DNA of 46,781 nt from Bacteroidota bacterium (GCA_020631155.1 JAHDHV010000005.1:1-46781), one strand, 5' to 3'. Counted from the first letter of the stretch, positions 24,936 through 35,500 are shown. Program-made: numbers and translations. The notes: generated by a model from the letters alone, not told the origin.

Positions 24936-26102
24936 ATGGAAGCAGTTGTAGATACCCAAGGAATCAGTTTTAGTGCGACCGAACAGCAAAACATGATTGC
25001 AGATATGGTGCGCGATTTTGCCGAAAAAAACATCCGTCCGAATGTGATGAAGTGGGACGAAAGCCAAGAATTTCCGATTGAATTATTTCGGGAAATGGGT
25101 AAGCTCGGATTACTCGGCGTATTGGTACCAGAAGAATACAGTGGGGCAGGTTTAGGGTATTTTGAATATGTAACGGTAATCTCTGAGATCGCTAGAGTCT
25201 GTGGTTCCATTGGCTTATCGGTGGCAGCCCATAACTCCCTTTGCACAGGCCATATCCTGCAATTTGGCAATGAGGAACAAAAGCAAAAATGGCTGCCTAA
25301 GCTGGCTACAGGCGAATGGATTGGCGCATGGGGATTGACAGAACCCAACACTGGCTCGGATGCTGGCAATATGAAAACCGTAGCTGTTCAGGATGGCGAC
25401 TACTGGGTAATTAATGGTACTAAGTGCTGGATTACACATGGAAAATCTTCTGATATTATAGTGGTAATTGTACGAACAGGCGAGCCGCGCGACAGTCATG
25501 GAATGACGGCCTTTGCTATTGAAAAAAGCACACCGGGCGTAAGTGCAGGAAAAAAAGAAAACAAATTGGGGATGCGTGCTTCCGAAACAACTGAAGTGAT
25601 TTTCGACAATTGCCGAGTTCATAAAAGTTGTATGTTGGGCAAAGAAGGCGAAGGTTTTATACAAGCCATGAAGGTATTAGATGGTGGGCGAATTTCTATT
25701 GCTGCGCTTGCATTAGGCATTGCTAAAGGTGCTTATGATGCTTCCGTACAATATGCTAAGGAGCGCGAGCAGTTCGGAAAACCAATTGCGAAATTCCAAG
25801 CGATTTCCTTTAAATTGGCGGATATGGCCACCAAAATTGAGGCAGCAGAATTACTCACAATGCAGGCAGCCGATATGAAAAACAAAGGTCAAAAGGTAAC
25901 CAAAGAATCGGCGATGGCAAAATATTATGCTTCGGAAATTTGCGTAGAAAACTCAACAGATGCAGTGCAAATTTTTGGCGGTTATGGCTATACCAAAGAT
26001 TTTCCCGTTGAAAAATTCTATCGAGATTCTAAATTATGTACCATCGGCGAAGGAACTTCTGAAATTCAAAAACTGGTAATTTCTAGGGAAATTTTGAAAT
26101 AG
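24936..26102 (+). CDS. Acyl-CoA dehydrogenase (short-chain type)
   Basis: The 388-aa FAD flavoenzyme oxidises acyl-CoA to trans-2-enoyl-CoA, passing electrons to ETF. Diagnostic segments are [14 protein letters not shown] (flavin and substrate site), [46 protein letters not shown], and [20 protein letters not shown]. The catalytic base is E372 in [10 protein letters not shown], in the position used by short/medium-chain and butyryl-CoA enzymes. It stands alone, without ETF or enoyl-CoA hydratase genes alongside, so the exact substrate chain length is not deducible. Confidence 0.95.
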   Translation: MEAVVDTQGISFSATEQQNMIADMVRDFAEKNIRPNVMKWDESQEFPIELFREMGKLGLLGVLVPEEYSGAGLGYFEYVTVISEIARVCGSIGLSVAAHNSLCTGHILQFGNEEQKQKWLPKLATGEWIGAWGLTEPNTGSDAGNMKTVAVQDGDYWVINGTKCWITHGKSSDIIVVIVRTGEPRDSHGMTAFAIEKSTPGVSAGKKENKLGMRASETTEVIFDNCRVHKSCMLGKEGEGFIQAMKVLDGGRISIAALALGIAKGAYDASVQYAKEREQFGKPIAKFQAISFKLADMATKIEAAELLTMQAADMKNKGQKVTKESAMAKYYASEICVENSTDAVQIFGGYGYTKDFPVEKFYRDSKLCTIGEGTSEIQKLVISREILK

Positions 26103-26178
26103 CTATATATTTTCAGTTTATAAAATACACTTTAACACAAATAAATATAAACAAAATTTATACGCAGTAAAAAAAACA

Positions 26179-26468
26179 GCTATGTTTCAAATACAGTGTT
26201 TTTCTACCTAACAGTTTGTAGCTACTTTGACAGTTCGTAGATTCGTTTTTTGGCTTTTTAGTTTCTTTTTGAATGAGTTCTGTAACGACGGCTTTAGTCA
26301 TTAAAGCTCTTATATATAATTAACAATCAAAAATTAATAGCTACAAGAAGGTTCAAAAAATAATTTCTAATAGCTAATCGCTAATTTCTAACTGCTAAAA
26401 ATCCAAAAGTCTAAATAGCTAAATATCAATTTTAGAGGCAAAGTATTAGGATGATAATGAAACATACC
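26179..26468 (+). mobile_element. MITE family 1, copy F
   Basis: This 290-bp copy has ends GCTATGTTTCA (one mismatch) and TGAAACATACC. The flanks are AAAAAACA (left) and AAAAACAC (right), which match as an 8-bp duplication if one A was lost from the homopolymer. The internal sequence is close to copy E but lacks E's extra segment. It lies downstream of the acyl-CoA dehydrogenase. Confidence 0.82.
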
Positions 26469-26476
26469 AAAAACAC

Positions 26477-26525
26477 AAATACCTATGTTATTGACAAAAA
26501 GTATTTGCCAATAACATAGGTATTT
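26477..26525. terminator. Perfect 17-bp palindrome between convergent genes
   Basis: The arms 26477-26493 (AAATACCTATGTTATTG) and 26509-26525 are exactly complementary around a 15-nt loop. The stem is flanked by A-rich and T-rich sequence. It lies between the stops of the acyl-CoA dehydrogenase and the AAA/DUF1703 gene, so it could serve as a terminator for both. The stem is AT-rich and not followed by a long T run, so this function is probable rather than certain. Confidence 0.6.
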
Positions 26526-26592
26526 ATTTCTGTAGCATAAACAAAAACACCTATTATTTATAATTCTCTATAAAATCCCCTTTTGAACATTA

Positions 26593-28344
26593 TCATACAG
26601 AAATAGACAACAAATCAACCTCCACAATCTCCCCAACATTGCCCACAAACACCACCACATAAGCCTTTAAATCGCCGCCTTTGACGAGCTCTTGCAAATA
26701 AGCATCATTTTCAAGATAAGCTTGGAGTTGTTCAATAGCTCCTGCTTTGACGGCAGTAGTCCTTGCAGTATCCGACTTTTTGACATATTTAAATTCTATA
26801 ACAAATTGATAAGTCGGTTTGTAAGGCGGTCGCCGAATGAGGAGAATGTCTACATAACCTTTTTCTGTCGCTGATTTTTTTACTTCCTTTTCGTTGTGAA
26901 TGGTGTAAATGCCTGAGGTATAAAAAGCAGAGGTAAATATTACTTTCACATATTTTTCATCAAAGCGCATTTTGTCGCGGTTGGAGAGTTCCGTTAAAAT
27001 CGCTTCGGTATAGGCAACCAAAGGGCGGATGTCATTTTGCTGGGCAAGGGTTTTTATTTTCTGTTGAACATCAATTTCGCTGCCTGACAGTTCGCTTTGT
27101 TCTAAAATAATTTGGTGAAAATATTGATAATACAGTTGCTCAATGACGTAGTTCGGCATCCGAAAGATTAAGTCCTCTAAATCTTCCTTTACAATGGTCA
27201 AAATACCCATATAGTACAAGAGACTGACAAAATCATGGCTGCCAAAACGCCGCTCTAAATCAAATTGACGGATTAATTTGGCAGTGAGTGTCCCTGTTTC
27301 AAGGAGTTTGTTTAAATGTGCTAAATGTGCTTTTTCCTTGCCCTTGATTTTAAATAAACGGCGGATTTTTGTAAAGTCACTTGCTATATTGGGGTCTAAT
27401 AATTCTTCTGGTGGATATCTATCATCATTGTAATAGGAAGTAAAATACAATACCATATCAGAATTATAAATGCGCTCTGTCATTTTTGTATTAAATACAT
27501 AGCCATCATACCATGCTTTTAAATCTTTTTTCACCTTTACTAACTCATTATCAGGTATTTTTATAATGTCCAATATTTTATTAACTTCCGCTTCTGTAAA
27601 ACCCATCATAGCGTTAAATCGCTCATACAAACTAATATTGGTTGAAATATTAAAGCCACTTGTAAGGCTGTCTAGTGTAATGGGGGAAACTCCTGTTACA
27701 AATATTCTATCCACAACTCCATTTCGAGTAGCGGTTTTGATGGCTTCAAAAAATTTGCGAACAAAGCCATTTTGCCCAACCATTCGATTAAAATCATTAA
27801 AGTGAAAGGCTAATATTTCATTGGCAAAATGATCGTATTCGTCTATCAATAAATAGATTTTTTGACTACGGGCTTTCGCTTCAACCTTACGGAATAAATA
27901 TTGAATAACTTTAGCAGGATAATCATATTTTTCTATACCATTTATATCTTCCTGATTAAAAATATCATTGTATTTTGTAAAAAATCGTTCAACACCATCT
28001 TTTACATTTTCTAAAAAAGCATCAAAAGTATTTTCAAAAGAAGAGGTATCCATTTGCGAGAAATCGAATACCAATGTCAAATAGGAATTGGCTAGGCGTG
28101 TTGGATGTTGACCAATGTAATAGTTGCCAAATAAAGTTTGAAAATTAGCTTTATGTTCGATACCATAATAATGTTCTAATAAAGAAATAAACAGACTTTT
28201 CCCAAAGCGACGAGGGCGTAAAAAAAATAAATATCGCTGGCTCATTTCTTCTAATTGCTGCACATAAGCAGTTTTATCTATATATAAATAGCCATCTGTA
28301 ATTAAAGTTCCAAAATGGCTAATGCCGTAGGGTATTTTTGTCAT
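26593..28344 (-). CDS. AAA-ATPase-like / DUF1703 PD-(D/E)XK protein
   Basis: The 583-aa product starts IPYGISHFGTLITDGYLYIDKT and has the P-loop-like RPRRFGKSLF (43-52) and LLIDEYDHFAN Walker B-like segment. These define the AAA-ATPase-like family (PF09820 type). The C-terminal domain holds D499 and E517-x-K519 (VDILL ... FVIEFKY), the PD-(D/E)XK core of DUF1703. Such genes occur in many copies in Bacteroidota and other genomes. Their role is unsettled, with links to mobile elements or defence proposed. The upstream gap to the oxidoreductase gene holds nothing recognisable. A palindrome and mobile element copy F lie downstream. Confidence 0.9.
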   Translation of the reverse strand: MTKIPYGISHFGTLITDGYLYIDKTAYVQQLEEMSQRYLFFLRPRRFGKSLFISLLEHYYGIEHKANFQTLFGNYYIGQHPTRLANSYLTLVFDFSQMDTSSFENTFDAFLENVKDGVERFFTKYNDIFNQEDINGIEKYDYPAKVIQYLFRKVEAKARSQKIYLLIDEYDHFANEILAFHFNDFNRMVGQNGFVRKFFEAIKTATRNGVVDRIFVTGVSPITLDSLTSGFNISTNISLYERFNAMMGFTEAEVNKILDIIKIPDNELVKVKKDLKAWYDGYVFNTKMTERIYNSDMVLYFTSYYNDDRYPPEELLDPNIASDFTKIRRLFKIKGKEKAHLAHLNKLLETGTLTAKLIRQFDLERRFGSHDFVSLLYYMGILTIVKEDLEDLIFRMPNYVIEQLYYQYFHQIILEQSELSGSEIDVQQKIKTLAQQNDIRPLVAYTEAILTELSNRDKMRFDEKYVKVIFTSAFYTSGIYTIHNEKEVKKSATEKGYVDILLIRRPPYKPTYQFVIEFKYVKKSDTARTTAVKAGAIEQLQAYLENDAYLQELVKGGDLKAYVVVFVGNVGEIVEVDLLSISV

Positions 28345-28490
28345 ATTTCTCCTTGAAATTATTAATCTATAATTAATGAAAATTAAATTTTACAAAAAGC
28401 CTTATCTATCTTTAATAATAACATTTTTTTCTCAAAAACGCTAAAAAACATTCATTTTTCTAAAAAATAGAAATAATCAAACTGTAAAGT

Positions 28491-29444
28491 CTACACCCCT
28501 AGTAATTGTGCCATTTCCTGTTGAGCAGTTTTAAATTCTGTAATAATTTCTTGAACAATTTCTGCGGCAGGCTTAATTTGCCGAATTAGGGCTGCAATTT
28601 GACCAAGTTCTAGTTCTCCTTCTTCCAAATCCCCTTCAAACATGCCTTTTTTGGCACGCCCTCGCCCTAGTAAATTAGCGAGTTCTCCAGCATCTGCGCC
28701 TCTCTGCTCGGCTTCGGCAACTTGTTGGTAAAATGGATTTTTAACCAAACGAACCGCTACCAGTTTTTTTAGCGAAAGCATGGTATCCCCTTCATTAAGG
28801 GTCAAAAGTTTTTGTTTAAAATCCTCATGTGCGGAAGACTCCAAACTGGCAACAAAGCGCGTACCTATTTGCACGCCTTCTGCCCCTAATACCATTGTTG
28901 CTAACATTGCGTGACCTGTAGCAATGCCTCCTGCCGCAATAATTGGAATGTCAACCGCTTGTTTTACTAAAGGAATCAAACATAATGTAGTTGTTTCCTC
29001 CCGTCCATTGTGGCCGCCTGCTTCAAAACCCTCCGCCACTATCGCATCAACGCCTGCTGTCTCCGCTTTTTTGGCAAATTTCGCACTTGATACCACATGT
29101 ACGACCTTAATCCCTGCCGATTTAAGGTGGGCTGTCCATTTTTTGGGGTTACCTGCCGAAGTAAAAACAATGGGAACTTTATATTTTAAAATCAGTTCAA
29201 TGTGTTGATCAATGTCGGGATAGAGCAAAGGCAGATTGACCGCAAAAGGATGTTGGGTTGCTTGTTGACATTTTTGTAGATGTTCCTCCAAAATATGAGG
29301 ATACATAGAGCCTGCCCCAATAATACCCAAACCGCCCGCATTGCTAACGGCAGCAGCCAGTCGCCATCCCGAACACCAAACCATACCTGCCTGTATAATC
29401 GGGTACTTGATTTGGAATAATTCTGTGATTCTATTTTTTTGCAT
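28491..29444 (-). CDS. Nitronate monooxygenase / FabK-like flavoprotein
   Basis: The 317-aa TIM-barrel FMN protein has family signatures PIIQAGMVWCSG, AAVSNAGGLGIIGAG, the catalytic-His segment EGFEAGGHNG (138-147), PIIAAGGIATG and GAEGVQIGTRFVAS. The family includes nitronate monooxygenases (2-nitropropane dioxygenases) and the FabK enoyl-ACP reductases. Length and the EAGGHNG motif suit either, so enzyme specificity is left open. It stands alone. The upstream 326-bp gap contains a GAGG-family repeat and the response-regulator gene on the other strand. Confidence 0.88.
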   Translation of the reverse strand: MQKNRITELFQIKYPIIQAGMVWCSGWRLAAAVSNAGGLGIIGAGSMYPHILEEHLQKCQQATQHPFAVNLPLLYPDIDQHIELILKYKVPIVFTSAGNPKKWTAHLKSAGIKVVHVVSSAKFAKKAETAGVDAIVAEGFEAGGHNGREETTTLCLIPLVKQAVDIPIIAAGGIATGHAMLATMVLGAEGVQIGTRFVASLESSAHEDFKQKLLTLNEGDTMLSLKKLVAVRLVKNPFYQQVAEAEQRGADAGELANLLGRGRAKKGMFEGDLEEGELELGQIAALIRQIKPAAEIVQEIITEFKTAQQEMAQLLGV

Positions 29445-29593
29445 ACTGGTTTTTTTTGTTTAAAATGACAAATTGTATCGTAAAATATTAGCAAATAGGT
29501 AAATTTTATTTTATATTTGTTATAAGTAACAAATAGACTAAGTGCAGATTTTTCAACTGTTAAAAAAAGCAATTTACAATAGTACCTAACCTT

Positions 29594-29756
29594 AGAGGCT
29601 GTTTTGATTTTATCCTTTGACTTAAAAAATGTGTCTTTTGCCTCCAAATTTCGCCTTTTTATCAACACATAGCACCACTATGTGCCTCAAAAAACGCTAC
29701 ATTTGGTCACAAAATCCATTATTTTCAGCTTCAAAAACAAAATCAAGACAACCTCT
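29594..29756. repeat. GAGG-family element, long form (163 bp)
   Basis: The ends AGAGGCTGTTTTGATTTT and AAAATCAAGACAACCTCT are inverted copies with a few transitions. The left end continues TATCCTTTGACTTAAAAAA, as in the short copy at 5424-5478. A central segment of about 105 bp not present in the other two copies holds a small hairpin CACATAG-CACCA-CTATGTG. The element ends 14 bp before the response-regulator start codon and must lie in or next to its promoter. Confidence 0.65.
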
Positions 29757-29770
29757 CACAATATCAGCAT

Positions 29771-30181
29771 ATGACAAACTATTCTATTCAAGAGCCAAAG
29801 ACTGTTATTTTTGTGGTGGATGATGATCCGATGTTTTTAATGATGCTGCGTGAACATTTGAGGGAGCAAAATACGGATTTTGATGTTCATGCCTTTGATT
29901 CGGGTGAAAAATGTTTGGAGAAATTGGATTTAGACCCACAGGTAATTGTGTTGGACTATTTGCTGGATGCGACCAATCAAGGGGCAGCCAATGGATTGGA
30001 AATTTTACAAGAAATCAAAGCGAAAGATGAGGACATTCAGGTAATTATTTTATCTGGTCAGGGGCGTTTTGGCTTGGCTGCTCAAACCTTAATGAAAGGG
30101 GCATATGATTATGTGATTAAAGATCAGGATGCTTTTGAAAAAATTAATCAAATGATTCAACATATTTTGGAAAATGAATGA
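29771..30181 (+). CDS. Receiver-only response regulator (CheY-like)
   Basis: The 136-aa single receiver domain has the acidic pocket D17-D19, phosphoacceptor D62 in VIVLDYLLD, the conserved Ser in IILSGQG (S95) and K117 in YVIKDQD. There is no output domain, so it likely acts through protein-protein contact or as a phosphorelay intermediate. The two orphan histidine kinases at 18.8-23.0 kb are candidate partners only by presence in the window. The gene is convergent with the DUF7309-like gene. Confidence 0.92.
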   Translation: MTNYSIQEPKTVIFVVDDDPMFLMMLREHLREQNTDFDVHAFDSGEKCLEKLDLDPQVIVLDYLLDATNQGAANGLEILQEIKAKDEDIQVIILSGQGRFGLAAQTLMKGAYDYVIKDQDAFEKINQMIQHILENE

Positions 30182-30255
30182 TCAGTAGTGAGATAGAAAG
30201 TTTAAGGTAATTTAGTCTAATTCCTTATTTGATGTGCAAAAAAAATGGACTGTTT

Positions 30256-31359
30256 TTAGAATGGATTCATCATTTGCTCTCGCTCTCTTGAAATGTTTAT
30301 CAAAAAAGCAATAGCGTCATCTATTTCATCTATATAGTCCACTTTTTCGATAGTAAAGCCTAGTGCCTGACTATAAGGTTGTAATAATTCTTCTGAAAAA
30401 TCATCTGAAACCTGAATGTTATTAGGTGTAAAGCCTATTTGTTCAAAAACGCTAAACAACTGCTCTTCAAATTCAGGATATAAATTATCTCCATCATTCT
30501 GATATATATTCATAGCAATAATAAAACCACTTTTAGGCTTGGCAAACAAAGAAATATACGGATAGATAGGTCGTTTATCTGGTGAGTCGCTAATCCCCAT
30601 AGGAATGCGGCAGATTCTAAAAAGTAATGTATTAGGTTGTAAGGGCGCATTTTGCTTGGCTCTATCAATTTTTTTGGCAGAAATCATTCTCCGAACATTT
30701 GTTTTTTGGGAAACAGGCTGTTCTTTAAAATATTCTTCCAGATTGATAAATTTTGTTGTCCATTCAAGTATATTATCCTCCTTCTTTTCAGCAATACGCA
30801 AAAGGTAATCAAAAGCATCACCATCAGGGGGAAAAATAAAAGGATTTTTTTGAAACTGTTTGGCAACAATAACTGCTTGTTGAAAAGCATGAGTTAATGT
30901 AACAACTTTTTCCTCATTTAAAAACCAAGGAGCAAAACCGGGCGTAAAATCCCTAAAATATATCCACTGATTTTTCCCTTTATAACGCAAGCCTAATGCT
31001 TTGATTTGCTTTAAATCTTGCTCCTCTAATTCCTGACGATTCCCAAAATAAGTAATCAAACATTTCTGGCTTAATACAGCATGTCGGCTTCGTGTTTGTT
31101 CACTGAACATATCTTCTTTTGCCTCCTTTAAAAGTTGCTGATAACTCTCAATGCCTTCTTTGCCCATATAAAGTGCGAAGCCCTCCATAAATCCGCCATT
31201 GCCCATAATACAGGCAAAGCCGATTTCATCTGTACTTGGGGCTTTAATGGCAAACAAATCGGCATCTGTCATCCACTGCCAAGGCTTTAAATCCCTAAAT
31301 TCCATAGCTGCTTGATGCAAAGCCAGCCAAATTGCTCTATTTTCATTTGTAATTTTCAT
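30256..31359 (-). CDS. DUF7309/DUF6930-like hypothetical protein
   Basis: The 367-aa product has no signal peptide or membrane segment. The N-terminal region (WLALHQAAMEFRDLKPWQWM ... DLFAIKAPSTDEIGFACIMGNGGFMEGFALYMGKEGIESY) matches a pattern I associate with DUF7309, found in cytosolic proteins sometimes fused to SEC-C or pRiA4b-type domains. The C-terminal half (about 230-340) may be the DUF6930-type partner domain. No catalytic motif is evident and function is unknown. The family names are from memory and should be treated as likely, not certain. The gene stands alone, 74 bp from the convergent response regulator. Confidence 0.6.
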   Translation of the reverse strand: MKITNENRAIWLALHQAAMEFRDLKPWQWMTDADLFAIKAPSTDEIGFACIMGNGGFMEGFALYMGKEGIESYQQLLKEAKEDMFSEQTRSRHAVLSQKCLITYFGNRQELEEQDLKQIKALGLRYKGKNQWIYFRDFTPGFAPWFLNEEKVVTLTHAFQQAVIVAKQFQKNPFIFPPDGDAFDYLLRIAEKKEDNILEWTTKFINLEEYFKEQPVSQKTNVRRMISAKKIDRAKQNAPLQPNTLLFRICRIPMGISDSPDKRPIYPYISLFAKPKSGFIIAMNIYQNDGDNLYPEFEEQLFSVFEQIGFTPNNIQVSDDFSEELLQPYSQALGFTIEKVDYIDEIDDAIAFLINISREREQMMNPF

Positions 31360-31428
31360 AGGTGAGCAAGATACTGTTTTACTAGAAAATATAAGAGGGA
31401 AAAGTGAGTTTTTTTTAAGGGAAATAAA

Positions 31429-31464
31429 AAAGCAACACCTCTCTTAAAAGAAAAGCGTTGCTTT
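31429..31464 (-). terminator. Terminator hairpin after the small T9SS gene
   Basis: On the minus strand AAAGCAAC pairs with GTTGCTTT and the stem runs into TTTTTTATTT. It begins 70 nt after the stop of the 31534-32340 gene. The hairpin plus about 25 adjacent bases (TAATTTATAGGAATGAACTT) is repeated at 43272-43332 downstream of the other T9SS gene. Confidence 0.7.
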
Positions 31465-31533
31465 GACTAGGTAATTTATAGGAATGAACTTTTTTAAGAA
31501 AAAAGCTTTTTCATTTTTTCAAAAATAAAAAAT

Positions 31534-32340
31534 TTATAATTTCAAAAACTTAAAGCTTTTTTTAGTATTACCTTTTATTATTTGTAAAAAGTAATAGCCT
31601 TCTGGAAGGTCTTTAACAAATAGTTTTTGAGTATGAGCTCCAGCCAATTTTGTTAAATTATTAGTCCCCCACTGTTTGCCTGTTTGATCATAAATATTCA
31701 TTTGTACTGTTTCTGCTGTAGATAACAAATATTGAATATCAAGAAACTCTGTGGTAATGGTAGGGGAAATAGTAACTTTAAAATTGCTGGAATTTGCTGA
31801 ATTATTTATACTAGTAACTCCTGAAAAATCATCTAATACTCCAAATGTGCCATTTTCATGTTGCTGGCCAGCGTTTTCGTAAGTATTGAAGGCAGTATAT
31901 TTGCTATTGAAACTGAGTTGTGGGCTTTCATTTTGTTCTACAATCTTAAATTGCAGTTGAAAAACATCTACCCAATCTGTGGTTACGTTTGGACAAGCCT
32001 TGTAAGCTTCTTTAAGTAAAATGGCGTAGTTTCCCTCTCCTTTATTATGCTCTAGTGTAGTAAAACTATGGTCATAGCGGTCTTCGCCTGAAATTGGACA
32101 AGGAGTACTCGTACCAAATTGTAAGGCTTTAACTGTTGGCTGCTGAATTGCCATTGTATTATATTCAAAAAAAATGGTGGCATTGCCCAACTTAAAATCA
32201 ACATCTTGACTTTTCATTTGAACAACTATGGTATAGGTGTCATTACTCTTATTGGACTTTGCAAATCGTAGGTCAACGATTCCTGCGGAACTATTCAAAG
32301 CAATCAACAAAAAAGCGATCAGACATATTATATTTTTCAT
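31534..32340 (-). CDS. Small secreted protein with T9SS type A sorting domain
   Basis: The 268-aa product has a signal peptide (1-19). A beta-rich domain (about 20-165, with KLGNATIFFEYNTMAI and WVDVFQLQFKIVE) has the look of a cohesin-like surface module. A C-terminal domain of about 80 residues (ISPTITTEFLDIQYLLSTAE ... LPEGYYFLQIIKGNTKKSFKFLKL) fits the T9SS type A sorting signal. It should be exported across the outer membrane and attached to the cell surface. Its upstream neighbour is the giant dockerin-tailed gene on the same strand; a foldback separates them. The cohesin-like call is only from strand pattern. Confidence 0.75.
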   Translation of the reverse strand: MKNIICLIAFLLIALNSSAGIVDLRFAKSNKSNDTYTIVVQMKSQDVDFKLGNATIFFEYNTMAIQQPTVKALQFGTSTPCPISGEDRYDHSFTTLEHNKGEGNYAILLKEAYKACPNVTTDWVDVFQLQFKIVEQNESPQLSFNSKYTAFNTYENAGQQHENGTFGVLDDFSGVTSINNSANSSNFKVTISPTITTEFLDIQYLLSTAETVQMNIYDQTGKQWGTNNLTKLAGAHTQKLFVKDLPEGYYFLQIIKGNTKKSFKFLKL

Positions 32341-32365
32341 TTTTTATTTTTTTAAGATTAAATTA

Positions 32366-32449
32366 CTCTGATAGGCTAAGAGTCTATCTGGCTTCCTTCT
32401 TTTGCCAGAAAAATGAAAACAGACAGTCTCTAAAGGAAGCCTATCAGAG
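32366..32449. repeat. 84-bp foldback between two secreted-protein genes
   Basis: CTCTGATAGGCT (32366-32377) is the exact complement of 32438-32449. Inner blocks (AGAGTCTATCT against AGACAGTCTCT, CTGGC against GCCAG) extend the fold. It lies after the giant surface-protein stop and 25 bp before the start codon of the small T9SS gene. It may be a terminator for the former or a leader structure for the latter. Confidence 0.6.
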
Positions 32450-32567
32450 CTAAAATTTATTTTTACCTCAACTATAAAGAAACAATGTTTTAAGTAATTA
32501 GATATAAGACTTGAGACTTGAGACTTGAGATAATAGATTTATTAATAATGATTGATGACAAGTCTAG

Positions 32568-35500
32568 TTAATATCTCAACTGACGGATACCAATTTTACT
32601 TGCATTAACACGATATTTATTAAAATCTCCAGTACTTACTGTGCCATCTAAGTTCAAATCTCCATCATAGTTGCTTCCAATTGAAGAAAGTTGATCATTA
32701 TATAAATTAAAGTCAGCAACATTGATGACTCCATCACTATTTATATCTCCTGCATAAAGGGCGTATATGCCATTACTTAATGCGGTTAATTGCTGAGTGC
32801 CTAGAGCTTGGGTAGCGGCAGTAGTAAAGTCATAGTTGGCGGTAAATCCACTAAGGGCTATGGTTGTATTACTCATTACTGCAAGGTGACTGCGATGGCG
32901 AACAGCGAGATAGAAAGGCTGATTGTTGGCTAAGGTGTAGAAGGTGACTCCCATTGTACCGTCTATATCCATAACAGAACCATCGTTTAGTAAAATAGCT
33001 GCTCTTGTTTCTAAGACAATGTTGTTATCTGTCGCATCGCGTGCTTCTAGCATTATCCAATCTACAGCATTTGCTGGAAGGTTATTTATACATTCTGCAT
33101 TAGTACCTAGATATTTCCAAGGCAATCTATCGTAGTTATCACATAAGGTAAGTAGACCTGTAGTAGCTAAATCGGTAGACATTTGACCTGTAGCCGCATC
33201 AAAAGCCCCCTCTAGGTATAGTTTAGGATGAACTTTGGCTGGCGGTGTATAACGAAAGACAATTTCTGCCTCAAAACCATTCAATTGCCCAATAACATCT
33301 CCAAAATCACTAGGTTGAATATTGTTGGTATTACTGGCAATAGACAGGTAATATATTGGATTAGGGTCAGGGTGCGTTAGACCATTAAGATCAAAAACAG
33401 CAGAACTTAAACGCACTTTATCCCCAGCATGATTTTTCCAACTCATATATAGTGGAGAGGAGCTCAATGCCGGATCGGTGGTGATATTGCCAATTTGTAG
33501 CACCCTTTCATCGTGATCCATCAGAAAATCCATAGAGGTTAATACATTTCCTGCAATGCTATAGGAAACAGGCACAATAAAACTACCCGAACTTGTAGTA
33601 ATGGCTTCTGTAAGATCAAAGATAATGCTATCTGGTACAGCAAGGCGAGCAATATTAGCATCATCTGGTGTCCAACTTCCATTTACATCTCCCATTAAAA
33701 TACCATGGAAGGTCTCTGCTTGACAAACAGTACAACCATTGACATCCGTTGTAACAGTTAAAGGAAAACATTCTGGAAAAACAGTTGGTACATTATCGTC
33801 ATCTGCATTACCAGAAGGACTATCTGTTGTAGTTATAAAATTGGGATCTGTCAAAGTAGCTGCATTTAAAAACCGCCAATCTGGTATTGGATTTCCCGAA
33901 TCATCTAAAAATTGTGGTCTATTACCAGCTCCCCTTTCAACAATTTCAGGATAGTCATTAGGCCCTACAAAGCCATCATTGGTTACATCAGCAGCTATTA
34001 GTTGCCATATTGAAGGAATTAGTTGCCCCGCATTAATCATTTGTGCAGTGAAGGCATCTGATCCATTTATATACAAAGGATGCTCTGGCTCAAAAGGGTC
34101 GATAACAGTTGATAGATCATTAGCATTTGAAATATCTCTTCTTATTTTTATATATCCACAACTTACATTCATTTCCATTTCAAAACATCCTAAAGTATCA
34201 ACTGCTTCTGTTAATAAACTTGGTGGAGTATCAGGATTGCAATTTGCATCTACTTCCCAAATTTCTGTTCTGGGAATAGTAATACTTGGTGTATTCGAAA
34301 CATTAATAATAGGTCTGTTCGTTTCCCAATAAATTAGTTTTCCATCAAAAGAATTATCTTCTATCACAACTAGATTTCCAGGTTCAACAGGTACATATTG
34401 ATTAGGGCCTGAATAATAATCTTCTTCTAGTTCGCTGTCACACTCAACAATAGGATAGACACCCTCAGATAAACCAGATTGCAATACGAATTTATGGCAA
34501 ATAATTCTTCCACTTCCTGTAAGTTCACTTGTTGCAGGACTTCCTGTGTAAGAAACTGTTGAAATTAAAGTACCACCTGGAAGTGGAATTGGAGAGACAA
34601 AAGGACTATCTGAGCCTACTAAGCCATTAGTAACAACAGGTCCTAGTTCCCATTGATTTGTTGCCGTTAGTATATTAGGATCAAAAGTAAGGCAATAATC
34701 AATACCTGCGATACCTGAGGGCAGAACATCAAGGGTTGAAATCCATATGCAAATGGTATCTGTAGAGCCACAAACAATGGTATCTGACTCTATTATATAT
34801 TGAGGTTCTACTTCTATTATTTGGCAGAGGGTGTCTGTGGTACAAGCATTTTGAGCAACTAAACAAACATTATAAGTACCAAAATTGGCATAGGTATGTG
34901 TTGGATTTTTTTGTGTGGAGGTATTGGTATCCCCGAAATCCCAGCTATAGGTTGTTGCATTGGTACTGCCTGAATAGGTAAAGTCTACTACCTTTCCCTC
35001 GCCATCGTAGGTAAAGTTTGCTGTTACCACTTCACTACTTTCTACTAATTCATATTTTAGTACTGCTTTAAAACCATCGTCAGCACTCATGGCATCGGCA
35101 AGGGCTAAGTCTAAGCCATCTGGTATATTTGTATCGCAGTTGGGTGCGCCGCCTGACTGATATAAAGGCTCATTAAAGGTAAGGGTACCTCCACCGACTG
35201 TAGGTTGTGCAGGTTTGATGCGAACTATTGGCTCAATAAGGTTATTGTTAATATTTTGTCCATTGTGAATCTCTAAGGAAGCGGAACCTGGGAGATAATC
35301 ATAACCCGCAGGTATATTAATTGTTTTATTGACATCTGTTCGCCATGCTCTGTACTCCTTTTCAAAAGCATCGTATTCGTAATAAGGGCGGCCTACATAA
35401 AATTCTTGGCTGCAACAGTGTAATTCTCCGCAGTTTGTTATACTTACTTGCGTTTCCCAAGCCGTGGTATCTGTACCCATCAATTCGGTATTACATAAGT

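Noticed and set aside
29192-29668. 158-aa minus-strand frame
   Set aside because: It overlaps the nitronate monooxygenase gene and promoter in another frame and reads through a repeat element.
18807-30181. Two-component operon joining the kinases and the response regulator
   Set aside because: They are separated by 6.8 kb and by genes on both strands; any partnership would be a guess.
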